A stretch of 6,135 nucleotides of DNA, from positions 1-6,135 of the forward strand of contig JALLON010000162.1 of the NCBI GenBank assembly GCA_027717925.1, given 5' to 3'. This DNA comes from Acidobacteria bacterium AH-259-G07. Lineage in GTDB: Bacteria > Acidobacteriota > UBA6911 > RPQK01 > JADFOI01. The notes beneath the pieces are model-generated. The model saw nothing but the letters and a program-made list of their open reading frames with translations. It did no database searches and had not been told where the DNA came from. Below, one piece after another: positions 1-4,908 of the stretch. A program made the position numbers and the translations under genes. The first letter of the stretch is position 1; the number at the start of each line of letters is the position of its first letter.

Positions 1-448
1 ATTTGAGGATCTCGGCGACCACAACCGGAGAACGGGACAAAGCCTTAATTACGGTTCTTTGCCCTTTTTCGATCCTCTTGGCAATCTCAACTTCTCCCTC
101 TCGAGTCAAAAGAGGGACCGTCCCCATTTCTCTCAAATACATCCGAACAGGATCATTGGTCTTCTCCAAGCTCTGCGCTGTGAGATCGCGCTCCTCATCC
201 TCGTCGGTTTTGGGATGAATTTTTTGTTTGACTACTTCCAGCTGTTGCTTGGAATCGATGACTTCGATTCCCGCATCGCCAAAAAGATAGAAAATATTGT
301 CTAGGTCTTTTGAGGAGTGAATGTCGTCTGGAAGAATGTCGTTGACCTCGTCATACAGAAGGTACCCCTTCTCCTTCCCGAGATTCATTAATTCTCTGAC
401 GCCATCGTACTTTTCTTCGATACCTTCGTATTTGTCGTCAATCGACAA
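1..448 (-). CDS. rpoD: RNA polymerase primary sigma factor (sigma-70), N-terminal part, cut by window edge
   Basis: Housekeeping sigma factor that directs RNA polymerase to promoters. Only the first 149 codons are visible. Reading the minus strand, residues about 17-43 match sigma region 1.1 (GKEKGYLLYDEVNDILPDDI, close to the E. coli RpoD segment GKEQGYLTYAEVNDHLPEDI). An acidic linker follows (TDEDEERD), and residues 99-109 (DPVRMYLREMG) with the following VPLLTREGEVEIAKRIEKG are region 1.2. Regions 2-4 lie off the left edge. The in-frame stop at 470-472 limits the start. The first ATG (386-388) would cut into region 1.1, whereas TTG at 446-448 keeps it whole and is preceded by GGAGGT with a 9-nt spacer, so TTG is preferred. 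The gene is divergent from rplU and has its own probable -10 box at 489-494. Identity is firm; the start is well supported but inferred. Confidence 0.95.
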   Translation of the reverse strand, partial: MSIDDKYEGIEEKYDGVRELMNLGKEKGYLLYDEVNDILPDDIHSSKDLDNIFYLFGDAGIEVIDSKQQLEVVKQKIHPKTDEDEERDLTAQSLEKTNDPVRMYLREMGTVPLLTREGEVEIAKRIEKGQRTVIKALSRSPVVVAEILK

Positions 449-457
449 GTATTCTCG

Positions 458-463
458 ACCTCC
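458..463 (-). promoter_or_regulatory. Ribosome binding site deciding the rpoD TTG start
   Basis: On the minus strand, GGAGGT (part of GGGAGGT) lies 9 nt before TTG at 448-446. It is a near-perfect Shine-Dalgarno sequence and the main reason to prefer the TTG start over the internal ATG at 388-386, which would remove the beginning of sigma region 1.1. Confidence 0.75.
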
Positions 464-488
464 CGAGTTTTACTGTCTAATCGTGTTT

Positions 489-494
489 ATTATA
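489..494 (-). promoter_or_regulatory. Probable -10 box of the rpoD promoter
   Basis: The minus strand reads a perfect TATAAT here, about 41 nt before the TTG start of rpoD, which would give a leader of roughly 34 nt. No good -35 box is seen at 16-18 bp spacing (GTCGCG at 17 bp) and there is no extended TGn motif. The promoter is therefore only moderately supported, and it may need an activator or be recognised mainly through the -10 element. Confidence 0.45.
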
Positions 495-658
495 CTAAAT
501 CAAGATAACAGCGCGACGAATGAAGATCATACGCCCCAAAGAGAGTGCCGAAAAAATAGATGCACCGCAACTCAAGAAGTTCCCAATGTCTGGGCACATC
601 CACAAGAAAGTCCAAAATAATCATTCAATCTCCGGCGTGGGTGCTGAAAGGAGACAGT

Positions 659-682
659 CTATTCATCCCGTGGGCTGAATAG
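659..682. repeat. Inverted repeat (hairpin or operator-like) between divergent promoters
   Basis: CTATTCA (659-665) pairs perfectly with TGAATAG (676-682) around a 10-nt centre that can add two C-G pairs (667-668 with 673-674). It lies about 57 nt upstream of the rplU -35 box and about 165 nt upstream of the rpoD -10 box, so it falls outside both predicted transcripts. That position suits a protein-binding operator or a small transcript better than a terminator of either gene. There is no T-tract. The function is unknown. Confidence 0.35.
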
Positions 683-738
683 CCTCCAACCATCACCCCC
701 TCCCTCGTCACTGAAGGGCTACAATCCAATTCCTCTTT

Positions 739-768
739 TTGACAGGGAGTTTAACCTACCGGTATAAT
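739..768 (+). promoter_or_regulatory. Consensus sigma-70 promoter for rplU and downstream genes
   Basis: TTGACA at 739-744 and TATAAT at 763-768 both match consensus exactly, with an 18-bp spacer. Transcription would start near 775, giving a leader of about 46 nt before the proposed rplU start at 821. This is the strongest promoter in the window, as expected for ribosomal protein genes, and probably drives at least rplU-rpmA-obgE-nadD-rsfS. Confidence 0.85.
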
Positions 769-810
769 AGCGACTTTTCCAAAGCTGTCATCGTCGATTA
801 GAGAGTAAAA

Positions 811-816
811 GAGGTG
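811..816 (+). promoter_or_regulatory. Ribosome binding site supporting the rplU ATT start
   Basis: GAGGTG is complementary to the 16S rRNA 3' end (consensus GGAGGTGA) and sits 4 nt before ATT at 821, or 5-6 nt if only GAGGT or GAGG pairs. No ATG, GTG or TTG in the L21 frame lies near it, so it marks the place where L21 translation should begin. Confidence 0.6.
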
Positions 817-820
817 CGGC

Positions 821-1459
821 ATTTCATACGCTATTATTCAAAGCGGTGGTAAGCAGTATCGAGTCAGCGAAGGGGACTTCATTGATGTAGAGCGCCTGGA
901 TGCAGACGTAGGTCAGCAGGTGAGCTTCGACGAGGTTCTTTTGATCGATGATCAAAAAATGATCCACTTGGGAAAGCCAACTTTGGATGGGGCTCGCGTG
1001 GTTGGAACCATCGCTGAACAGGGAAAAATGGACAAGGTTGTCGTCTTCAAATTCAAGCGACGCAAGATGTATAGAAGAAAACAGGGTCACCGGCAGCTTT
1101 TTACCAGAGTGAGAGTAGATCAGATAGAACTTACTCCTGGGTTGGGGCCAAAGCGAGAGAGCAAGAAGACGGCGAAAGCAGCGAAAAAGAGCGCCAAGAA
1201 ACCGAAGGCAAAACCCGGTGCGGGACCGACAAAAGAGGCCAAGCAAGCCGTCGCCAAGGAAGCTTCTCAGATGACAGTCAAGAAAAAAGTCGCCAAGAGA
1301 ACAGCCGGGAAAAAGAGTATGAAAGCGTCCAAGAAGCAGGCTGCAAAAGGTCTGAAAAAGACAACAGCCAAAGCTTCAAAAAAGAAAGGGGCAGGAGCCT
1401 CTCAAAAGTTAGCTTCAAAGAAAACGGCAAAGCGCGCTAAGAAGAAAAGTGAGAAATAG
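821..1459 (+). CDS. rplU: 50S ribosomal protein L21 with long lysine/alanine-rich C-terminal tail
   Basis: L21 binds 23S rRNA in the large subunit. From ATT at 821 the protein is 212 residues: residues 1-105 are a complete L21 core (YAIIQSGGKQYRVSEGD near the start; KRRKMYRRKQGHRQ and FTRVRVDQIEL near its end). Usual L21 is about 100-105 residues. The remaining 105 or so residues are low-complexity, with about 37 lysines plus Ala, Ser and Thr in KKTAK/AKKSAKK patterns resembling histone H1-like tails. Start: an in-frame stop at 806-808 leaves only AAG, AGG, TGC, GGC, ATT and TCA before the core. The first standard start, GTG at 920, would delete 33 residues including the conserved GGKQY. ATT at 821 behind GAGGTG is the best choice. 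The gene is first in the operon behind a consensus promoter, and rpmA follows after 5 nt. Function is certain; the start is inferred. Confidence 0.93.
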   Translation: MSYAIIQSGGKQYRVSEGDFIDVERLDADVGQQVSFDEVLLIDDQKMIHLGKPTLDGARVVGTIAEQGKMDKVVVFKFKRRKMYRRKQGHRQLFTRVRVDQIELTPGLGPKRESKKTAKAAKKSAKKPKAKPGAGPTKEAKQAVAKEASQMTVKKKVAKRTAGKKSMKASKKQAAKGLKKTTAKASKKKGAGASQKLASKKTAKRAKKKSEK

Positions 1460-1464
1460 AAACT

Positions 1465-1722
1465 ATGGCACATAAAAAAGGCCTTGGAAGTTCTAAGAAC
1501 GGCCGTGACAGCCAGTCGAAGCGACTGGGGGTCAAACGATTTGATGGCCAGTTTGTGAGCGGCGGATCGATTTTGGTGCGTCAACGTGGGACACGCATTA
1601 AGCCGGGTTTAAATGTGGGACGCGGAAACGACGATACCCTCTTCGCTATGATGGACGGTATCGTCACATTCCAGAATCGGGGCCGCAAGGGCCGGTTTGT
1701 TCACGTCGTTACTCCAAATTAA
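1465..1722 (+). CDS. rpmA: 50S ribosomal protein L27
   Basis: L27 lies near the peptidyl transferase centre, where its N-terminal tail helps place tRNA ends. The 85-residue protein has the typical length and sequence: MAHKKGLGSSKNGRDSQSKR at the start, then GVKRFDGQFVSGGSILVRQRG, then the GLNVGRGNDDTLFAMMDG region. It begins directly at MAHKKG, without the cleavable N-terminal extension of Firmicutes. The ATG lies 5 nt after the rplU stop. No strong Shine-Dalgarno is visible (only GTGAG about 10 nt upstream, inside the rplU end), so translational coupling to rplU is likely. The rplU-rpmA pair is nearly universal in bacteria. Confidence 0.98.
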   Translation: MAHKKGLGSSKNGRDSQSKRLGVKRFDGQFVSGGSILVRQRGTRIKPGLNVGRGNDDTLFAMMDGIVTFQNRGRKGRFVHVVTPN

Positions 1723-1727
1723 CGAGC

Positions 1728-1773
1728 AAACGAATAATCGAGCACTCCTCGATTGTCCTCTCTCCGTTCGTTT
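1728..1773 (+). other. Potential two-part hairpin between rpmA and obgE
   Basis: AATCGAG (1736-1742) pairs with CTCGATT (1748-1754) around a 5-nt CACTC loop. Outside this, AAACGAA (1728-1734) pairs with TTCGTTT (1767-1773), leaving a 1-nt bulge on one side and a 12-nt internal loop on the other. It fills most of the 62-nt gap and ends 11 nt before the obgE ATG. There is no T-tract, so it is not a typical terminator. It could be an RNA processing site or attenuate obgE translation relative to the ribosomal proteins. This is pairing by eye only. Confidence 0.4.
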
Positions 1774-1784
1774 ACTGATCCTCT

Positions 1785-2786
1785 ATGTTCGTTGATCATG
1801 CCAAGATTTATGTCAGAGCAGGTGAGGGTGGAAATGGTTGTGTAGCGTTCCGGAGAGAGAAATATGTCCCCCGGGGAGGTCCCAGCGGCGGGGACGGGGG
1901 AAACGGAGGCAGCATTTACTTTCGCAGCACTCCGCATCTTAATACACTCCTGCCTTTTAAGTATCGACAACATTTCAAAGCGGGTAGGGGCGCGCACGGT
2001 TCGGGAGGAAAGCGCCATGGCAAGGATGGTGCAGACCTGGTGATTGAGGTTCCCGTCGGAACCCAAGTTTACAATGAAGCAAACGGCCAGCTTCTCTTTG
2101 ATCTGGATAAGGATGGTCAAGTGGAACTGGCGGCCAAAGGAGGTCACGGAGGGCGAGGAAATGCCGCCTTTGCGACAGCAACCAACCAAGCTCCACGGAA
2201 GTTCGAATGCGGACAACCCGGAGAAGAGGCAACTCTCATACTGGAGTTAAAGATCCTGGCCGACGTTGGAATAGTCGGGTATCCCAATGCGGGGAAATCC
2301 ACCCTCATTTCCGTGATGTCCTCGGCTAAACCCAAGATTGCAGGCTACCCATTTACCACCTTGACGCCGAACCTCGGCGCAGTCTCCTATGGGGAATATT
2401 CGAGCTTCGTCGTAGCGGATATCCCAGGATTGATTGAGGGTGCCCACAATGGTAGTGGGCTAGGATACCAATTCTTGCGCCATGTCGAGCGAACCAGGCT
2501 TCTGGTTCATCTGGTGGATGTCAGTGACAGCGGGGAGAAAGATCCCGTCCGCGCAGTTGAGACTATCAGGAAGGAACTGCAACTCTATAATGCCGCCTTG
2601 AGGGAAAAGCCGGAGATTATCACCGCATCCAAGATCGATGTCGCCAATCCTGGGAAACTAAAACGGTTGTACTTATACTGTCAAAGAGAGCGACTACTCT
2701 TTCAGAAGGTCTCCGCCGTCACTGGAGAGGGGATGAAAGAATTGAAAGACGCGGTCGTGCAACATCTGGGGGTCAAAGGAGATTGA
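1785..2786 (+). CDS. obgE: Obg/CgtA family GTPase, 50S ribosome assembly factor
   Basis: Essential GTPase that binds the large subunit and takes part in its maturation and in stress signalling. The 333-residue protein starts with the Obg fold (about 1-158), including MFVDHAKIYVRAGEGGNGCV, REKYVPRGGPSGGDGGNGG and further glycine-rich turns. The G domain follows: P-loop GYPNAGKST at 165-173, switch I AGYPFTTLTP at 186-195, G3 DIPG at 212-215, G4 SKID at 282-285 and G5 SAVTGEG at 310-316. G4 has Ser in place of the usual Asn of NKxD. There is no extra C-terminal domain, so it is shorter than E. coli CgtA (390 aa). No clear Shine-Dalgarno precedes the ATG, but the N-terminal family motif begins exactly there. 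The stop overlaps the nadD start. Confidence 0.97.
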   Translation: MFVDHAKIYVRAGEGGNGCVAFRREKYVPRGGPSGGDGGNGGSIYFRSTPHLNTLLPFKYRQHFKAGRGAHGSGGKRHGKDGADLVIEVPVGTQVYNEANGQLLFDLDKDGQVELAAKGGHGGRGNAAFATATNQAPRKFECGQPGEEATLILELKILADVGIVGYPNAGKSTLISVMSSAKPKIAGYPFTTLTPNLGAVSYGEYSSFVVADIPGLIEGAHNGSGLGYQFLRHVERTRLLVHLVDVSDSGEKDPVRAVETIRKELQLYNAALREKPEIITASKIDVANPGKLKRLYLYCQRERLLFQKVSAVTGEGMKELKDAVVQHLGVKGD

Positions 2787-3463
2787 AAATCGGTATCCTG
2801 GGTGGAACCTTCGATCCAATTCACCGTGGGCACAGCTACGTGGCACGCGCCGTCTCGAAGATCCTTAGTCTGGATCGAGTACTCTTCGTGGTGTCATACT
2901 ATCCGCCCCACAAGGAAAAGCGCGAAATTACCAGCCCTTTTCACCGTTACGCTATGACGGTGCTGGATCTTATTAATGACAAGATCCTTTATCCTTCCCG
3001 ATGGGAACTGGATCACAAAAAGTTGTCTTTTACCATCGAAACACTCCAGTATTTCACCTCTCATCATCCCGAGCATGAGTATTGTTTCATTGCGGGAAGT
3101 GATTCCCTGAAAGAGATTCATTTGTGGAAGGATTGTGGTACACTGCTAGGGAAACATTGTTTTCTATTTGTTCAGCGGCCCGGAACCGAAGTCGATCTCG
3201 AAGAGTTAAAAATTCCTCCATCTCTGAGGCAAAATATTCAAGTACTTTGCGAGAGCGGCAAACCGAGCATCCGTCCGGGTCAGTCCTTTCTGATCACTTT
3301 GAACGCTCCTCCCATCAGCTCGACCTCGATTCGAAAAATCATAGCGTCAGGACGATGGCCTTCATCGGAGATGATTTCTCCTTCTGTGCTTCAATACATC
3401 AAAAAACATCGACTCTATGAAGAAAACCAAGATTGTTCTGAAGAAGGTTTGTCAGGCCATTGA
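2783..3463 (+). CDS. nadD: Nicotinate-nucleotide adenylyltransferase
   Basis: Joins nicotinate mononucleotide with ATP to give deamido-NAD in NAD synthesis. The 226-residue protein carries the nucleotidyltransferase signature GGTFDPIHRGH (7-17), PPHK (41-44), FIAGSDSL (102-109), WKD (115-117) and the C-terminal ISSTSIR (178-184), all in the usual order. The start is TTG at 2783, overlapping the obgE stop (TTGA); the family's N-terminus (MKIGILGGTFDP) fits this codon. AAAGGAG at 2775-2781 lies only 1 nt before it, unusually close, so coupled reinitiation after obgE is likely. The core ends at about YIKKHRLY (205-212). The last 14 or so residues lie in the 47-nt overlap with rsfS and have no obvious family counterpart. 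Confidence 0.96.
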   Translation: MKIGILGGTFDPIHRGHSYVARAVSKILSLDRVLFVVSYYPPHKEKREITSPFHRYAMTVLDLINDKILYPSRWELDHKKLSFTIETLQYFTSHHPEHEYCFIAGSDSLKEIHLWKDCGTLLGKHCFLFVQRPGTEVDLEELKIPPSLRQNIQVLCESGKPSIRPGQSFLITLNAPPISSTSIRKIIASGRWPSSEMISPSVLQYIKKHRLYEENQDCSEEGLSGH

Positions 3464-3776
3464 AGGTAAGAAGGGAGACCACGTTACCATCTTTGATGTG
3501 TCTAAGATCTCGAGTTTCACCGACTTCTTTGTGATTTGTCACGGCTACAACGAGAAGCAGAATCAGGCAATCTGTGATGAGATTATGGAAAAATTGAAAA
3601 AAGAAGCACATCTGTTTCCCAACCATGTTGAAGGCTACCAGCATGCGGAATGGATTCTGTTGGACTATTTGGATTTTGTGGTCCATATTTTTTCCACCCG
3701 GGCTCGACAGTTTTACAAACTGGAAAAACTCTGGAGCGACGGAATCGAAGTCGAGCCAAAGGCGCTGCCCGCCTGA
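3417..3776 (+). CDS. rsfS: Ribosomal silencing factor RsfS (Iojap family)
   Basis: Binds L14 on the 50S subunit and blocks joining with 30S, lowering translation in starvation. The 119-residue protein has the family blocks FDVSKISSFTDFFVICHG (26-43), EGYQHAEWILLDYLDFVVHIF (72-92) and YKLEKLW (100-106), and the normal family length. ATG at 3417 lies inside nadD (47-nt overlap, different frame). Conserved sequence begins soon after it (KKVCQAIEGKKGDHVTIFD), so a start beyond the nadD stop would lose the first helix. No Shine-Dalgarno is evident, which suggests coupling to nadD. nadD-rsfS is a common pair. The stop codon TGA at 3774 sits inside the first CTGACCC unit of the downstream repeat. 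Confidence 0.96.
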   Translation: MKKTKIVLKKVCQAIEGKKGDHVTIFDVSKISSFTDFFVICHGYNEKQNQAICDEIMEKLKKEAHLFPNHVEGYQHAEWILLDYLDFVVHIFSTRARQFYKLEKLWSDGIEVEPKALPA

Positions 3777-3964
3777 CCCGCTGACCCAACGACTCCCTCA
3801 CCCCCTGACCCGCTCACGAGTCAGCCCTGAGTCTTCAGCTGTGAGTGCTGAGGTTCCCCAATCACGCTCGAAGTCCAGAGTTCTGACTTTTCAATTCCGA
3901 GTTCTGAATTCTGACTGTCCGGCCAGAAGTCAGCGGGTCAGGGGGTCAGCGGGTCAGCGGGTGA
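3773..3964. repeat. Compound inverted/direct repeat array based on CTGACCC / GGGTCAG
   Basis: The left arm (3773-3814) contains CTGACCCGCTGACCC at 3773-3787 and ACCCCCTGACCCGCT at 3800-3814. The right arm (3932-3957) contains their exact 15-bp reverse complements at 3943-3957 and 3932-3946, within four tandem GGGTCAG-like units. Between the arms are CTGA/TCAG-rich words: GAGTTCTGA at 3878-3886 and again at 3899-3907, TTCTGACT at 3881-3888 and 3909-3916, and a small hairpin (3833-3839 with 3847-3853, one G-U pair, 7-nt loop). The two arms could fold into a large stem at the end of the rsfS transcript. There is no T-tract. It resembles a degenerate short-motif intergenic repeat family; no transposase or open frame is inside. 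Confidence 0.8.
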
Positions 3965-4017
3965 ATTTCAGTTGCCGTCCAGCCAAAAATTTTGTATAAG
4001 GATAGATCTTTTTCTCC
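3777..4017. other. Non-coding spacer between rsfS and rlmH
   Basis: At 241 bp this is the only large break in the plus-strand gene string. Most of it is the CTGACCC/GGGTCAG repeat array, and its last 50 bp carry a candidate promoter. An open frame runs through it on the plus strand (3625-3999), but it starts inside rsfS and its residues are simply translated repeat with no recognisable domain, so it is not called. Confidence 0.6.
3972..4000 (+). promoter_or_regulatory. Candidate promoter for rlmH
   Basis: TTGCCG at 3972-3977 (4 of 6 matches to the -35 consensus) and TATAAG at 3995-4000 (5 of 6 to the -10) are spaced by 17 bp. Transcription would start near 4007, only about 11 nt before the rlmH GTG. 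The AAGGA at 3998-4002 would then lie outside the mRNA and the message would be almost leaderless. A promoter here fits the break after rsfS, but the boxes are not strong. Confidence 0.4.
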
Positions 4018-4488
4018 GTGAGATTGCGATTTTTATGGATTGGGAAAACGAAAGATCCCTTGTTCTTGAAAGTTGAAGAAAGATATCTCAAGCGCATTGA
4101 GCAGTACTTTCCAACCGAGAGGGCAACGGTCCGTGACCTGAAAAAGATTGACCGGCATCAGCAGGCTGCTCAACTAGAGCGAGAGGCACGGCAAATTGAG
4201 AGGAAACTATCCTCAGAGACCTATTTGGTGGTTTTGGATAGTCTCGGAAAACAGTTTACGAGTCAAAGACTGGCCTCGTTTGTGGCCGAGCTGATGAATC
4301 GAGCAGTCTCCGAGGTCACCTTTGTAGTTGGAGGCCATCTGGGTATTCCTTCGAAAATTAAGGATTTGGCAGATCTAAAAATTTCCTTAACGAAATTGAC
4401 GCTTCCTCACGAGCTCGCTCGAATTATCCTGCTCGAACAGATATACCGAGCGGTGAGCGTTATCAAAGGTTTGCCTTACCACAAGTAA
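4018..4488 (+). CDS. rlmH: 23S rRNA (pseudouridine1915-N3)-methyltransferase RlmH
   Basis: SPOUT-class enzyme that methylates pseudouridine 1915 in helix 69 of 23S rRNA in assembled 70S ribosomes, using S-adenosylmethionine. The 156-residue protein matches the family length (155 in E. coli). Visible blocks are MRLRFLWIGKTK at the start, VVLDSLGKQFTS (71-82), the knot glycine motif FVVGGHLGI (102-110), TLPHELARIILLEQIYRA (128-145) and the terminal IKGLPYHK (149-156). The GTG start fits the family N-terminus; an in-frame stop at 4003-4005 rules out a start much further upstream. No well-placed Shine-Dalgarno is seen (AAGGA is about 15 nt away). The gene often follows rsfS in bacteria; here the repeat spacer separates them. 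The DksA-type gene follows after 12 nt. Confidence 0.96.
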   Translation: MRLRFLWIGKTKDPLFLKVEERYLKRIEQYFPTERATVRDLKKIDRHQQAAQLEREARQIERKLSSETYLVVLDSLGKQFTSQRLASFVAELMNRAVSEVTFVVGGHLGIPSKIKDLADLKISLTKLTLPHELARIILLEQIYRAVSVIKGLPYHK

Positions 4489-4500
4489 CGAGGTTTCTGG

Positions 4501-4854
4501 ATGCGAGCCAAGGATCTGAAATACTTCAAAAAGAAGCTTCAGGAAAAAAGAACTGAGCTCATCAGTGTGGTACAGAAGACAGAAAACTACGGCCGTCAGA
4601 TCGACAGTGAAGTGGAAGCCATGGATATCGCCGATAAGGCTTCGAGCTCATATACGAAAGAGTTCATGTTCAGCAAAAGCGACACTGACCGGCAACTTCT
4701 TCAGGCGGTGGTGGGCGCTCTGAGCAGAATCGATGACGGCACTTACGGTGAGTGCACGAACTGCGGAGAATCGGTGGACCGAAAACGACTTGAGGCTGTG
4801 CCCTGGACACCGCTGTGTCTGCGATGTCAAGAAGAGGCCGAACAGGGACGCTGA
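4501..4854 (+). CDS. DksA/TraR family zinc-finger RNA polymerase regulator
   Basis: Proteins of this family enter the RNA polymerase secondary channel and, in DksA, act with ppGpp on rRNA and amino-acid promoters. The 117-residue protein has an N-terminal coiled-coil region (about 1-75) with the acidic tip motif DIADKA (42-47), which fits the DxxDxA of DksA needed for activity. A C4 zinc finger follows: C85-x2-C88 and C106-x2-C109 (CTNCGE, CLRC). It is shorter than E. coli DksA (151) and longer than TraR (73), so it may be a DksA paralogue rather than the principal DksA; I give no symbol. GAGGT at 4490-4494 lies 6 nt before the ATG, a good ribosome binding site. It is probably co-transcribed with rlmH (12-nt gap). 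Confidence 0.92.
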   Translation: MRAKDLKYFKKKLQEKRTELISVVQKTENYGRQIDSEVEAMDIADKASSSYTKEFMFSKSDTDRQLLQAVVGALSRIDDGTYGECTNCGESVDRKRLEAVPWTPLCLRCQEEAEQGR

Positions 4855-4908
4855 CGACTCCTGAGGGCTGGGATCGTAGATTTTTGCGGTCCTTACGTTG
4901 TAGTCAGT

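Larger units (their letters stand above)
473..738. other. Divergent intergenic region between rpoD and the rplU promoter
   Basis: No convincing gene was seen on either strand. The region holds the rpoD -10 box near its left end and a 7-bp inverted repeat at 659-682. A second small potential stem pairs TCTCC (629-633) with GGAGA (650-654). No tRNA-like cloverleaf or known small-RNA motif was recognised. The open frame that runs from inside rpoD to about 620 on the plus strand is antisense to rpoD and encodes nothing recognisable. Confidence 0.5.

Noticed and set aside
321..620. 99-codon plus-strand open frame at the left
   Set aside because: It is largely antisense to the rpoD 5' end and leader, has no recognisable domain, and is rich in Ser/Tyr/Pro as expected of a shadow frame.
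824..1246. 140-codon minus-strand open frame opposite rplU
   Set aside because: It is the antisense shadow of the lysine-rich L21 gene; its Leu/Phe/Arg richness mirrors AAG/GCC codons on the other strand.
920..1459. GTG 920 as the rplU start
   Set aside because: It would remove 33 residues that match the conserved L21 N-terminus, including GGKQY, and no ribosome binding site precedes it.
1719..2216. 165-codon minus-strand open frame opposite obgE
   Set aside because: It lies antisense to a firmly identified Obg domain and has no family motif or ribosome site.
3773..3957. Classical rho-independent terminator after rsfS
   Set aside because: The arms are separated by more than 100 nt and no T-tract follows; the small hairpin at 3833-3853 also lacks one.
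3773..3964. CRISPR array or transposon ends
   Set aside because: Repeat units are about 7-15 bp with no regular unique spacers, and there is no transposase frame or target duplication, so neither reading fits.
3625..3999. 124-codon plus-strand open frame across the repeat spacer
   Set aside because: It begins inside rsfS in another frame and then translates the CTGACCC/TTCTGA repeats; nothing suggests a protein.
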